Notes: generated from the sequence alone by a model not told the origin. A stretch of 64,000 nt of DNA from Candidatus Omnitrophota bacterium (GCA_014728045.1 WJMH01000010.1:124001-188000); one strand, 5' to 3'; positions 1 to 8,854 are shown, numbered from the stretch's first letter. A program made the numbers and translations.

Positions 1-420
1 GACGACCGCGTCTCTTCCCGACATTGAAAGGATCCTGCCGATGAGCTTTGTCGTTGTACTTTTGCCGTTAGTTCCGGTAACCGCGATTATGGGAGCCCTC
101 GTGAAAAGATATCCGAGTTCAAGCTCCCCGATGACCGGTATTTTCCCAGCTTTGGCCGCATCAAGCGGCAGGGCCTGCGGATCAACCCCGGGACTTGTAA
201 CCACCAGATCTGTATCCAGGCAGAATTTCTCGGTATGCCCGCCTATCTCCCAGCCGGCAGCTAAATCCTTAACCCGCTCCAGGTTCTTTCTTATAGGGTC
301 ACTGTCGCTTCCTTCGGTTATTTTGACCAGTGCACCTTTTGATTGGAGAAGTTCCGCCGACGAACGGCCGCTGGAACCCAGACCGACCACAAGAACCTTT
401 TTTCCGCGTAAATCTATCAT
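1..420 (-). CDS. murD: UDP-N-acetylmuramoyl-L-alanine--D-glutamate ligase (MurD), N-terminal part
   Basis: Adds D-glutamate to UDP-MurNAc-L-Ala in the cytoplasmic stage of peptidoglycan synthesis. Only the first 140 codons are present; the rest lies beyond the left window edge. The protein starts with a Rossmann-like segment (KKVLVVGLGSSGRSS), and the Mur-ligase ATP loop VTGTNGKST lies near residues 115-125. The ATG at 418-420 lies 7 bp after the mraY stop, so the gene is the last visible member of the dcw cluster and is probably cotranscribed with mraY. The family is certain from the ATP loop and the gene order. The C-terminal domain cannot be judged. Confidence 0.93.
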   Translation of the reverse strand, partial: MIDLRGKKVLVVGLGSSGRSSAELLQSKGALVKITEGSDSDPIRKNLERVKDLAAGWEIGGHTEKFCLDTDLVVTSPGVDPQALPLDAAKAGKIPVIGELELGYLFTRAPIIAVTGTNGKSTTTKLIGRILSMSGRDAVV

Positions 421-427
421 AACTCAG

Positions 428-1516
428 TTATCGTACCTTTAATGTAGTCATGCTCAATAGAGCAAGTATTGCAGCTATTATCCAGAAACGCACCGTTATT
501 TTCGATTCATGCATACCTTTGATCTGAAAATGGTGGTGTATCGGGGACATGAGGAAAAGTCTCTTTTTCTTCACCTTGAAAGAGATCACCTGTAATATCA
601 CCGAAAGCGCCTCTATCACCAGGATGCCTCCTGTAAATACAAGTAAAACCTCTTTTTTTATCAGTACGCTGACTATAGCGATAGCTCCTCCAAGTGAAAG
701 CGACCCGGTATCCCCCATGAAAATACTGGCCGGATGACTGTTGAACCAGAGAAAACCGAGTGCGGCCCCCATTAAGGCCGCACAGAAAACGGTAAGCTCT
801 CCGGACCCGGGAAGATAGAAAACCTGCAGATATTTGCTTAGTCCGGCATGTCCGGTGATATAACTCATCAAAGAATAGGTTAAGGCTATGAAGGCGACAC
901 ATCCAATAGCAAGACCGTCTATACCATCGGTCAGATTCACCGCATTGCTCGCACCCACTATAACGAGCAGTACGAAAAGTATGTAGAACATGCCCAGATT
1001 GGCTACCGCATTCTTGATAAAAGGCAGGTAAAGACCCGTCCCGATGGATTTATTGGTTATAACGAATATGCCAACTATAAGAGCGAGTGTCACCTGTGCC
1101 ACAAGTTTCATCGCGGCCTGTATACCACGGGGATTCTTCTGTTTTATCTTTATCATGTCGTCGATAAAACCGATTATTCCCAGCCAGGTCATCCCTCCCA
1201 GCGCGAGAAAAACGTAATCATTGTCCAGCCGCCCCCACAAGAGTGTCGCTGCCAGAACAGATACGAGGATAAGCAATCCGCCCATGGTGGGGGTGCCTTC
1301 TTTGTGCTTATGCAGTTCATACAATCCGTCTACGTGCTCTTTCCTGACGTACTGGCCTGCCTTCAGGCCTTTCAGCCAGTTTATTATAACCGGGCCGAAT
1401 ATCAGGCAAAGAAGAAACGCCGTCACGGCGGCCATGCTCGCCCTGAAAGTAATATATCTGAAAACATTGAACCCGAACCAGAAATCCCTTAACGGGTACA
1501 ACAGATGGTAAAACAC
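428..1516 (-). CDS. mraY: Phospho-N-acetylmuramoyl-pentapeptide-transferase (MraY)
   Basis: Integral membrane enzyme that transfers phospho-MurNAc-pentapeptide to undecaprenyl phosphate, giving lipid I. The 362 residues are the usual family length. The N-terminal GFNVFRYITFRA, the TPTMGG motif near residue 75, the NLTDGIDGLA motif near residue 195, the MGDTGSL motif and the C-terminal HHHFQ motif are all intact. The start is a GTG (1514-1516) that overlaps the murF 3' end by 28 bp, which suggests translational coupling. Multiple hydrophobic segments agree with a ten-helix protein. The gene sits between murF and murD as in most dcw clusters. Confidence 0.97.
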   Translation of the reverse strand: MFYHLLYPLRDFWFGFNVFRYITFRASMAAVTAFLLCLIFGPVIINWLKGLKAGQYVRKEHVDGLYELHKHKEGTPTMGGLLILVSVLAATLLWGRLDNDYVFLALGGMTWLGIIGFIDDMIKIKQKNPRGIQAAMKLVAQVTLALIVGIFVITNKSIGTGLYLPFIKNAVANLGMFYILFVLLVIVGASNAVNLTDGIDGLAIGCVAFIALTYSLMSYITGHAGLSKYLQVFYLPGSGELTVFCAALMGAALGFLWFNSHPASIFMGDTGSLSLGGAIAIVSVLIKKEVLLVFTGGILVIEALSVILQVISFKVKKKRLFLMSPIHHHFQIKGMHESKITVRFWIIAAILALLSMTTLKVR

Positions 1517-2865
1517 TTGAGTATTTCCTCCATTTTCGCTTTACGAGATCCTTTCAAAAGAACCAGAGTATCCCCATCGACCAGTTGTTTTAACAGCTCA
1601 GCCGCCTCCTCGTGGGTCTGGGCACGCAGGATATTCTCAGTGGGCATTCCCTCTTCTATAGCTCCTTCGGCGATCAACGCCGCACCATCACCCAGGGTTA
1701 TAAGAAAATCAAAACCCTTCTGCCCTATACTTTTTCCTATCATGAGATGGAATTCGGCGGATTTTTCGCCCAACTCTCCCATCTGACCCGCCACGATACC
1801 CTTCTTCCGCTTTGTTGTGCTCTGTTTTAGGACCTTAAGGGCGCATTCGAAAGAATCCGGGTTCGCGTTGTAGGAGTCATTTATAAACATGGTGCCTGAA
1901 GCGAAAACTCTTTCCAGCCTCATGCCTGGCGGCGAGAAGTCTTTAAGAGATTCACGGATCACTTCATGCGATATCCCAAAATAGCCGGCGACAGATATGG
2001 CCGCGGCGGCGTTGTAGACATTGTGCCCCCCTTCCATTGGCAGAAAATATGCCTCTCCGTTAAGGCGGAACCGGTATCCCTCTTCTGTTTTGGAAAGATC
2101 CGATATAAGAAAATCCGCACCCTCGGTCATGCCGTAGAATTTCCTCGCAATATCCCGTTCGGATACCCTTGCCAGGAATGGATCATCCCTGTTGAGAAAA
2201 GCCATGCCAGTCCGGGAAAGATGATCAAGAATGCTCATTTTTTCTATGAAAACACCCTCCCTGTCCACGAAATGTTCCAAGTGACCGTCGCCTATATTCG
2301 TTATCACTGCGATATGCGGTGCGGCTATACGGGAAAGAACAGGTATTTCACCCGGATGGTTCGTGCCGAGTTCAAGTACAGCAACTTCATGCGACTCATC
2401 GACTCCAAAAAGTGTAAGGCTTAATCCCACTATGTTATTATATGAGCTGTGACTCTTAAGGACTTTGAAGTTGGCTGAAAGAAGTCGCGCAAGCAGTTCC
2501 TTGACCGTCGTTTTACCGTTAGTGCCGGTCACGCAAACAACCGGTATATTCGCGCGGCTCCTTAACAGGGCCGCAATACTTCCCATGGCCTGAAGAGTAT
2601 CCTCAACCAGTAAGAGATGGGACACCATGGGAAGAACATCGTACTTTTCGGCATGCTCGGCTATTACGCCGGATGCACCTTTATTCAAGGCTTCCTTAAT
2701 GAAATCATGTCCGTCAAAATTCTCACCCTTGACCGCGATAAAGATCTCCCCGGGCAGGATGGTCCGCGAATCGATAGAAAAACCCTTGATCCGCTCGTTC
2801 TCCTTGCTCGAGACGAGATCAGCGTCCGCCACCTGAGCTGCTTCTTTTACAGTAATGTTCATCAT
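1489..2865 (-). CDS. murF: UDP-N-acetylmuramoyl-tripeptide--D-alanyl-D-alanine ligase (MurF)
   Basis: Cytoplasmic ATP-dependent ligase that adds D-Ala-D-Ala to UDP-MurNAc-tripeptide. The 458 residues are full length. The P-loop VTGTNGKTTVK is near residue 112, followed by the Mur central-domain motif LELGTNHPGEI and the C-terminal-domain motif NDSYNANPDS. The ATG pair at its start lies 21 bp downstream of murE. Its 3' end runs into mraY. Start choice between the two adjacent ATG codons is not important. No missing motif was noticed. Confidence 0.97.
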   Translation of the reverse strand: MMNITVKEAAQVADADLVSSKENERIKGFSIDSRTILPGEIFIAVKGENFDGHDFIKEALNKGASGVIAEHAEKYDVLPMVSHLLLVEDTLQAMGSIAALLRSRANIPVVCVTGTNGKTTVKELLARLLSANFKVLKSHSSYNNIVGLSLTLFGVDESHEVAVLELGTNHPGEIPVLSRIAAPHIAVITNIGDGHLEHFVDREGVFIEKMSILDHLSRTGMAFLNRDDPFLARVSERDIARKFYGMTEGADFLISDLSKTEEGYRFRLNGEAYFLPMEGGHNVYNAAAAISVAGYFGISHEVIRESLKDFSPPGMRLERVFASGTMFINDSYNANPDSFECALKVLKQSTTKRKKGIVAGQMGELGEKSAEFHLMIGKSIGQKGFDFLITLGDGAALIAEGAIEEGMPTENILRAQTHEEAAELLKQLVDGDTLVLLKGSRKAKMEEILKCFTICCTR

Positions 2866-2886
2866 GTCAAACTATATGGAATGATA

Positions 2887-4344
2887 TCAATAACCAGATT
2901 CCTTCAGGACATGGCGGGCGACCTCCACATCATCGAAATGCCTTACCTGGTCACCTATTATCTGGCAGTCCTCATGCCCTTTACCCGCTATAACAACTAT
3001 ATCGCCGTCTTTAGCCGCCCTAATGGCCTCTCTGATAGCATCCTGCCTTTGTTTTATTATACTATAGTTGGTTTTATTAAGCACACCCTTTTCTATTTCC
3101 CTGATTATTGACATAGGATCTTCCGACCTGGGATTATCACTGGTTATTATGACCATGTCCGCGATACGAGTGGCTGTTCTGCCCATTACCGGTCGTTTTG
3201 TCCTGTCACGGTCACCTCCGCACCCAAAAACGCAGATAAGCCGTGATCTGGCAAGAGGGCGCAGGCATTCCAGCACACTTTGCAGGGCGTTGGGGGTATG
3301 CGCGTAATCGACGAAGATTCTGAAAGGAGCACTTGAATCGACCGTTTCAAGACGTCCCGGGACAGGTCGCGCGCATTCAAGGCCATCCCTTATATCCTCA
3401 GCGCTAAGACCGCTCTTTACGAGCGCGGCTGCGGCCGCAAGCATATTATACACATTATGGGTGCCTATAAATGATGATTTAACATGCGTCTGACCGATAT
3501 CTCTGGTCACCAGACCGAAAGATACGCCTTCGGCGGAAAGTTCTATATCAACAGCCCTTACATCCGCGTTCTCCCTTATACCGAAAGTCACCAGATGAGG
3601 CAGATCGATCTTATCCCTGAGACCTATAACCATTGGATCATCCTGGTTCAAAACGCCCACGCCGTCCGGTTTGAGATTATCAAATATCTTGGACTTGTCC
3701 GCAAGATAGGTGACCATGTCCCGGTGATAATCCAGGTGTTCCGGTGTTATGTTCGTAAATACCGCGCTGTCAAGCTTAATGCCCCATACCCTTTTCTGGT
3801 CAAGTGCATGGCTTGATATCTCAACGGCAGCTGCCTGTTTCCAGGATGAGACCATCTCGGAAAGAAGACGGTTCAGGGACATGATATCGGGCGTTGTCAG
3901 GGACATTCGCTCTACCGAATCATCCCGGACCTTAGCGAATACCGTGCTGACCAGTCCCGAAGGCCGTCCTGCCTTGTTCAATATGCTGTCTATAAGGAAA
4001 ACCGTGCTGGTCTTTCCGTTGGTGCCGGTAACACCGTATACAGAAAGGGTATCTGAAGGATCTCCATATATATGGCTGGCTACCTCCCCCAGCTCCTCGC
4101 GGGTATCCTTGCAGAACAATAACTTCCGCCGGTCGATCTCATCCTGCAGGTTCGCAACATCATGTTCACATACCACGAATGAAGCGCCTGATGCCAGAGC
4201 TTCGTTCATATGGTCATGCCCGTCATGCACCGTACCCCTGATCGCGACAAAAACATCCCCCCGAGAGACCTTATTGGAATCCGTTTTGATGCTCTCCGCG
4301 CCTAGCGTACCGGTCTTTAGAAGTTCTTTCAGTTTTTCGTTCAT
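2887..4344 (-). CDS. murE: UDP-MurNAc-tripeptide synthetase (MurE), meso-diaminopimelate type
   Basis: Ligase that adds the third stem-peptide residue to UDP-MurNAc-L-Ala-D-Glu. The 485 residues include the ATP loop GVTGTNGKTST (about 104-114), the carbamylated-lysine region, and HLDYHRDM in the central domain. The C-terminal domain has DNPRSEDP, and the DNPR sequence marks enzymes that use meso-diaminopimelate rather than lysine. The murein is therefore predicted to be DAP type. The ATG follows the ftsI stop by one base, and murF follows 21 bp after the stop. Confidence 0.97.
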   Translation of the reverse strand: MNEKLKELLKTGTLGAESIKTDSNKVSRGDVFVAIRGTVHDGHDHMNEALASGASFVVCEHDVANLQDEIDRRKLLFCKDTREELGEVASHIYGDPSDTLSVYGVTGTNGKTSTVFLIDSILNKAGRPSGLVSTVFAKVRDDSVERMSLTTPDIMSLNRLLSEMVSSWKQAAAVEISSHALDQKRVWGIKLDSAVFTNITPEHLDYHRDMVTYLADKSKIFDNLKPDGVGVLNQDDPMVIGLRDKIDLPHLVTFGIRENADVRAVDIELSAEGVSFGLVTRDIGQTHVKSSFIGTHNVYNMLAAAAALVKSGLSAEDIRDGLECARPVPGRLETVDSSAPFRIFVDYAHTPNALQSVLECLRPLARSRLICVFGCGGDRDRTKRPVMGRTATRIADMVIITSDNPRSEDPMSIIREIEKGVLNKTNYSIIKQRQDAIREAIRAAKDGDIVVIAGKGHEDCQIIGDQVRHFDDVEVARHVLKESGY

Positions 4345-4345
4345 T

Positions 4346-6037
4346 TCACTCCGATGTTTTATCGTAGTTCTTCAGTTTCTGTGGGGTCAGATACTGTATG
4401 GAACGTTCAGCAATTTCCTTGAAAACCGGACCCGCCACGCTTCCTCCGAAATAGACAGGATGAGGGTCGCTCGCCGTCACAAGTATGGTGACCAGCGGAT
4501 CCTCTTTGGGAGCGAACCCGACGAAAGTGGCATTATACTTATTACCATAATACCCTCCTTCGGGGTTCACCATCTGGGCTGTGCCGGTCTTACCGCATGC
4601 TTCGAACGACTCTGACCGGGCTCGTCTTCCGGTGCCGCTGGAAACCACCTGACTCAGCGCATCCTTCATCTTCTCGCAGGTAGTTTCACTTATGACCCTT
4701 CTCTTCTCTTGGGGGAGGAATTCCTTGAAGGTCTCACCTTCCCAGGTGGTGATCCTTTCCACTACGTAAGGCTTGTAGAGATATCCGCCGCTTGCTATAA
4801 CGTTCATGGCGCAGGCCATCTGGAGAGGCGTTACCGCTATACCCTGGCCTATCGGTATAGTGGTGATATCGCTGGCGGACCATACCGAAGGGGGCCTGTT
4901 TATCCCAACGACCTCGCCGGGTAGATCTATCCCCGTCTTCTCACCGAACCCGAACAGTTTGATATATCGGTATAATTCCTCCTTTCCCATCCGCTCGGCG
5001 ACCTTGACCGTACCGATATTGCTGGATTTGGCGATAACGTCACGGAAGGGGAGATCCCCGTATTCATGAAAATCATGAAGAACTCTTCCTCCAGTTACGT
5101 ATTCTCCCCTTTCGCAGTAAATAACATCCTCAAGATCCACCAGGCCTTCTTCAAGTGAAGCGCTTGCAGTAACGATCTTGAAAACGCTACCCGGCTCATA
5201 AACGCTCGAAATGGATAGGTTCTTCATGTAGCTTTTCGGTGTCTGGGAGAACTCATTAAGATCGAAATCGGGATAATTCGCCATCGCCAGTATCTTACCC
5301 GAACAAGATTCCATGACTATGGCTGAAGCACCGGAAACATTGTGCTTCTTCGCCATTTTCCGAAGCTCTTCCTCGGTAATGAACTGCACCACGCTGTCTA
5401 TGGTAAGAACAAGATTATGTCCGTTCTGCGCGGGCATGGACTCTTTCTCATTGTAAAGAACCGTTCTTCTTTTGGCGTCCCTGACCAGGTGACGCCATCC
5501 GGGCTTACCCTTCAGCTTGTCATCGAAAAGCAATTCGAGTCCTTCTAAACCCGTGTTATCCATGCCGGCGAAACCGACCACATGGCAAGCCATCCTGTCA
5601 TTACCGTAATGCCTTTCGCTTTCTGTGACGAAAAAGACACCTTTGACGCCTTGGCTTTTTATGCTTTCAGCTTCTTCAGCATCGATCTTGCGTTTTATCC
5701 AGACAAAGGACTTGTCCCGGTTGAGCCTTTCAAGCACCATATCACGGTCAACTCCCAACACCTCAACGAGGGCATCCGCGACATCTTCGGGATCCGCAAC
5801 ATTACGCGGATCACCGTAAACGCTCGGGACTTCAAGATTGATCGCCAAGGGCTCCATATATCTGTCAAAAATAGCGCCGCGTCTTGGTTCTATCTTAAGA
5901 ACCTTGTTATGCTGCCCGGAGGCAAGATCGGTGAATTTTTCGAAATTAAGTACTTGCAGGTAGAATAACCTGAAAAGCAGGGCGAAAAGAATTGCTGTAA
6001 AAATGAAAAATACCAAATATTGGCGCGACCTGAACAT
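4346..6037 (-). CDS. ftsI: Septal transpeptidase, class B penicillin-binding protein (FtsI/PBP3)
   Basis: Cross-links septal peptidoglycan in the periplasm. The 563 residues begin with one membrane anchor (about 8-27), followed by the PBP dimerisation domain with its RGAIFDR motif and then the transpeptidase domain. The three active-site motifs are present: EPGSVFK (Ser nucleophile, SxxK), SSN and KTGTAQ. There is no C-terminal PASTA domain, unlike Gram-positive SpoVD or PBP2x. Position between the ftsL-like gene and murE is the normal dcw order. Confidence 0.95.
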   Translation of the reverse strand: MFRSRQYLVFFIFTAILFALLFRLFYLQVLNFEKFTDLASGQHNKVLKIEPRRGAIFDRYMEPLAINLEVPSVYGDPRNVADPEDVADALVEVLGVDRDMVLERLNRDKSFVWIKRKIDAEEAESIKSQGVKGVFFVTESERHYGNDRMACHVVGFAGMDNTGLEGLELLFDDKLKGKPGWRHLVRDAKRRTVLYNEKESMPAQNGHNLVLTIDSVVQFITEEELRKMAKKHNVSGASAIVMESCSGKILAMANYPDFDLNEFSQTPKSYMKNLSISSVYEPGSVFKIVTASASLEEGLVDLEDVIYCERGEYVTGGRVLHDFHEYGDLPFRDVIAKSSNIGTVKVAERMGKEELYRYIKLFGFGEKTGIDLPGEVVGINRPPSVWSASDITTIPIGQGIAVTPLQMACAMNVIASGGYLYKPYVVERITTWEGETFKEFLPQEKRRVISETTCEKMKDALSQVVSSGTGRRARSESFEACGKTGTAQMVNPEGGYYGNKYNATFVGFAPKEDPLVTILVTASDPHPVYFGGSVAGPVFKEIAERSIQYLTPQKLKNYDKTSE

Positions 6038-6064
6038 CTTTCCTCATAGGGGTTCTAGATTGCA

Positions 6065-6427
6065 TCACTGACGGGGTTCCGCTTCAGCGTTCACGGTAAA
6101 TATATCCAGGAATCTTCCGATAAATCCCTGACTGTCGTAATTACCGTCCGTTTCAACCTGTGCGATCCGGTAGCTGTTGGTCTGCCTTATGGTTTCGCGC
6201 GCGAATTCTATCTCCTCCCCGTTCATTGATGTCAAAAGGTTCTTAGGGGACTCCAGTTTTGATAGATTATACATTAACTGGGAATTCTGGTCAATCAGAC
6301 AGGAAAGATGATCCCTGTTCCTCTGTATGGAATATCCAGTCTTGACTATCTCCACCTTCTGGTGCACATAGCCTATCGCAAGAAGCGTGATGAATATACC
6401 TGTAAATATTATCTTATGCAATTTCAT
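6065..6427 (-). CDS. FtsL-like short division protein
   Basis: A 120-residue bitopic protein: short cytoplasmic N terminus, one membrane segment (about 8-22), then a periplasmic part with heptad-like hydrophobic spacing (residues about 35-75). Sequence similarity to FtsL is weak, as usual for the family. Position decides the call: its ATG overlaps the rsmH stop by four bases (ATGA) and ftsI follows 27 bp later, which is the ftsL slot in dcw clusters. Expected role is a partner of FtsB/FtsQ in divisome assembly. The C-terminal 45 residues are longer than in many FtsL proteins and are not recognised. Confidence 0.7.
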   Translation of the reverse strand: MKLHKIIFTGIFITLLAIGYVHQKVEIVKTGYSIQRNRDHLSCLIDQNSQLMYNLSKLESPKNLLTSMNGEEIEFARETIRQTNSYRIAQVETDGNYDSQGFIGRFLDIFTVNAEAEPRQ

Positions 6428-7299
6428 GATATTTTTTCCGCAACCCTGAGTTTGGCACTTCTGGATCTGGGATTGGCGGCGACTTCCTCTCTGCCCGGTC
6501 TTATCGGTTTCTTATTGACCCGCCGGAGCTCTCCGGCCCGTGCCGAGTCCCTGAAAATATTCTTCACTATCCTGTCCTCGAGCGAATGGAACGATATTAC
6601 ACAGATCCTCGCTCCGGGACTAAGAAAAGTCAGCGTCTTGCCCACGCCTTCCTCAACCGAAACAAGTTCTTCGTTGACAAAGATCCTGATCGCCTGGAAC
6701 GTCCTGGCAGCGGGATGTATCCGCTGTCTTGTATATTTACGCCCTACCGCCCGCCGAATAACATCAACAAGATCGCCGGTGGTACTGATGCGCTTTTTTC
6801 TTCTTTCCGAGCAAATAGCTCTGGCCACAATTCTGGCATGTCTCTCTTCTCCGTATTTACTTATTATTTCGGCGAGTTCTTCCTTCCCGAACTCATTAAC
6901 TACCTTTTCCGCGGATAAAGACTGTCTTTTATCGAATCTCATATCCAGCGGACCGTCCTTCAAAAAACTGAATCCCCTCCGTTGGTCGTCGATCTGATAT
7001 GAGGATAATCCAAGATCGAATACCGCCCCATCGATCTTTTCGACCCCTACCTCTGTCAATATGCGATCGACGTTACGGAAATCATCGTTTACGAATATGC
7101 CCCGATCTCCGAAGATCTGTATTATCCTGTCAACGGCCTCGGGATCCCTGTCGACACCGATAAGCCTTCCTCCGGGAGCGATTCTCTTGATTATCTCCCT
7201 GGCGTGCCCACCCCCTCCCAATGTGCCGTCAAAGATCACATCCCCGGGTTCAGGGGAAAGATTCCCTATTACTTCCCTTACCAGAACCGGAAGATGCAA
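6424..7299 (-). CDS. rsmH: 16S rRNA (cytosine1402-N4)-methyltransferase (RsmH/MraW)
   Basis: SAM-dependent methyltransferase that modifies C1402 in the ribosomal P site. The 291 residues start with HLPVLVREV, then the glycine-rich SAM loop DGTLGGGGHA (about 24-33), DLGLSSYQID, the RRGFSF segment and the C-terminal NPRSRSAKLRVAEK motif. All are standard for the family. It is the first large gene after mraZ and is separated from it by two tiny genes, which is unusual. The ATG at 7297-7299 follows the upstream 61-residue gene by 15 bp. Confidence 0.97.
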   Translation of the reverse strand: MHLPVLVREVIGNLSPEPGDVIFDGTLGGGGHAREIIKRIAPGGRLIGVDRDPEAVDRIIQIFGDRGIFVNDDFRNVDRILTEVGVEKIDGAVFDLGLSSYQIDDQRRGFSFLKDGPLDMRFDKRQSLSAEKVVNEFGKEELAEIISKYGEERHARIVARAICSERRKKRISTTGDLVDVIRRAVGRKYTRQRIHPAARTFQAIRIFVNEELVSVEEGVGKTLTFLSPGARICVISFHSLEDRIVKNIFRDSARAGELRRVNKKPIRPGREEVAANPRSRSAKLRVAEKIS

Positions 7300-7314
7300 A
7301 GAGGATCCTTTCGA

Positions 7315-7500
7315 TTATCTGTCACGGTGCAGGACCTTGTACATGGCGGCGACCTGGCTTTTATAGAACTTGTTATAGCTGGACATCATGTCCTCTTTCT
7401 TTCCGCTTCTGCGACCGGTTGAACGTTTCTTCTCGGCCGAGCCTTTTCTGCCGTAGATCGATCCGCCTAGTTCACATGCCTGTAGGTATCTTTTTTTCAT
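7315..7500 (-). CDS. Small basic protein of unknown function inside the dcw cluster
   Basis: A 61-residue product, rich in Lys and Arg (central KGSAEKKRSTGRRSGKK), with no membrane segment. I do not recognise it. It is supported by a good ribosome binding site (GGAGGG, about 7 bases before the ATG at 7498-7500) and by tight spacing within the mraZ-rsmH interval. A basic, low-complexity composition could mean nucleic acid or ribosome binding, but that is only a guess. Typical dcw clusters have rsmH directly after mraZ. Confidence 0.55.
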   Translation of the reverse strand: MKKRYLQACELGGSIYGRKGSAEKKRSTGRRSGKKEDMMSSYNKFYKSQVAAMYKVLHRDR

Positions 7501-7548
7501 AACAGGCCCTCCGTTTTCCCGCCATCATCGAACGCGCTAACCACAATA

Positions 7549-7740
7549 CTATTTACAATCCTTCATTGTAAGATATGTCTTCTTCCCCAATCCGTTCGAA
7601 GATACTACGTACCGCTTGACACCTAGATGAGAAACCCCGGACTGGAGAGCTCTGGCCTTTTTGATGCGTTCGACCATATTGACGCAGTTAATGAACTCAA
7701 CCTGTTTCTTGTTGAACTTAACAGCATATCTTCTATACAT
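7549..7740 (-). CDS. Small protein of unknown function between mraZ and rsmH
   Basis: A 63-residue product starting at the ATG 7738-7740, which has a strong GGGGGAG ribosome binding site about 4 bases upstream. A longer upstream start would overlap mraZ and lacks such a site. The protein is basic with alternating charged and hydrophobic residues (MYRRYAVKF, VKRYVVSS) and no signal peptide. I do not recognise a family. Together with the following 61-residue gene it forms an insertion in the canonical cluster and is probably cotranscribed from the mraZ promoter. Confidence 0.55.
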   Translation of the reverse strand: MYRRYAVKFNKKQVEFINCVNMVERIKKARALQSGVSHLGVKRYVVSSNGLGKKTYLTMKDCK

Positions 7741-7763
7741 TTTCTCCCCCCGGATTAAATGAT

Positions 7764-8201
7764 TTAAATATCGATCAGCCGTTCGGCTATTTCTTCGTAG
7801 TTCTGCTTGCTGGAACTGTAGAACTCTTCCCACTTCCCTTTATCCCATATCTCAATGCGACTGGAGACGCCCACTATCATTACGCTTCTTGAGAGCGCGG
7901 CGTATTCTTTTAAATAATCGGGAATAAGTATCCGCCACTGTTTATCCGGTACCGCTTCACATGCCCCGGCAAAGAACATGCGGCTGAACTTCCTTACCTC
8001 GCTTTTGGTAAAGGACATTTCCTTGAACCGGTTCTCCTGGGTTTTCCATTCGCTTTCAGGGAACATAAATAGACACTGGTCAAGGCCGCGGTTGATATAG
8101 AATTTTTCTATACCTTTTTCCGTGATAACATCACGGAACCTCGCTGGTATGATCAGCCGGTTCTTTTTATCAAGATTATGTAAGTATTCTCCGTAAAACA
8201 C
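7764..8201 (-). CDS. mraZ: Transcriptional regulator MraZ
   Basis: First gene of the dcw cluster; MraZ is a DNA-binding autorepressor with an AbrB-like (SpoVT/AbrB) double fold that forms ring-shaped oligomers. The residues FYGEYLHNLDKKNRLIIPARFR match the family N terminus, and a second half repeat (DKQWRILIPDYLKEYA) is also present. The start chosen is the GTG at 8199-8201, giving 145 residues: it matches the family start (MFxGEY) and has GGAGGA about 7 bases upstream. Another in-frame GTG at 8214-8216 would add five residues that fall inside the operator repeats. The promoter and MraZ box lie just upstream. Confidence 0.95.
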   Translation of the reverse strand: MFYGEYLHNLDKKNRLIIPARFRDVITEKGIEKFYINRGLDQCLFMFPESEWKTQENRFKEMSFTKSEVRKFSRMFFAGACEAVPDKQWRILIPDYLKEYAALSRSVMIVGVSSRIEIWDKGKWEEFYSSSKQNYEEIAERLIDI

Positions 8202-8227
8202 TCCACTTTCCTCCACTTCTCTCCACT
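8201..8227 (-). promoter_or_regulatory. MraZ box: three direct repeats with a 10-bp period
   Basis: Read on the minus strand, the heptamer AGTGGAG occurs three times without a mismatch (8221-8227, 8211-8217, 8201-8207), exactly 10 bp apart. Known MraZ operators are direct repeats of a TGGGN-like core with the same period. Here the repeats lie immediately downstream of the promoter and reach into the ribosome binding site and start codon of mraZ, so bound MraZ would block both initiation of transcription and, if present on DNA, elongation. Confidence 0.85.
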
Positions 8228-8235
8228 CCTTACAA

Positions 8236-8264
8236 AGTATACATCACATGTAAATGCTTGTCAA
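8236..8264 (-). promoter_or_regulatory. Sigma-70 promoter of the dcw cluster
   Basis: Minus strand: -35 TTGACA (8259-8264), 17-bp spacer, -10 TATACT (8236-8241). This is a near-perfect housekeeping promoter. The transcript should begin near 8229, at the first MraZ repeat, leaving a leader of about 28 nucleotides. Confidence 0.8.
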
Positions 8265-8416
8265 CGCCCAATTTTTACTTTTTAAACAGATTTAGAAAGT
8301 CTACATCATATAGTCACATAGAGATACATGTCCCACATAATGTAGTGGTTAGAAAAATAATCTTAGTGAAGATTTTTTTGGAGATTTTTTCTAAAAGGGA
8401 AATGATACCGGGGATT

Positions 8417-8854
8417 TTACCAGTAGAGTTTTTCGAACCTCTCTGAATACCTCTTTATCCATTCCTTGGAGGCTTCCTGAAGTGACATTTCACGGCCAAG
8501 CTGAAGTGACCTGAGAGTGCGGTATTCTTCTATCAGATATATCTGTTCGATGAGTTTAACTTTGAAGGCATCAGCATAGTTGATGAAAGCTACACCTATT
8601 TTCAGCATTCCGGTAGCTTCGTCTTTCTCGGTATGTACGACTTTAGCCCGTATCTTAAAAACTTTATCATATAGGGGCATCTGAAGTTGTATGATAGTTT
8701 CGGGCTCGACTTTCTTCTTTGATAGAAATAACAGCCCTCCCTCACTGACATTGACCGTCTCGGTCTTCTCGAACTGATCCGAATCGGATACTTTGAACTG
8801 CAGCGGGTTTACTAGCAAATGCCTTATAAAACGTCTTTTTTCGCCGTGTTCCAT
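8417..8854 (-). CDS. PilZ-domain protein (predicted cyclic-di-GMP receptor)
   Basis: A 145-residue single-domain PilZ protein. It has the N-terminal arginine motif (KRRFIRH, about 6-12) and the NVSEGG motif (35-40), the two elements that contact cyclic-di-GMP. A C-terminal helical extension (about 105-145) follows the beta barrel. Family members bind the messenger and change partner activity in motility, exopolysaccharide or envelope functions; the partner cannot be named here. No clear ribosome binding site precedes the ATG. A second PilZ gene is at 49016-49393 and a cyclic-di-GMP-type riboswitch at 25976-26080. Confidence 0.85.
   Translation of the reverse strand: MEHGEKRRFIRHLLVNPLQFKVSDSDQFEKTETVNVSEGGLLFLSKKKVEPETIIQLQMPLYDKVFKIRAKVVHTEKDEATGMLKIGVAFINYADAFKVKLIEQIYLIEEYRTLRSLQLGREMSLQEASKEWIKRYSERFEKLYW

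Noticed and set aside
3749-4615. A 288-codon plus-strand frame
   Set aside because: Antisense to murE and ftsI, both complete with catalytic motifs.
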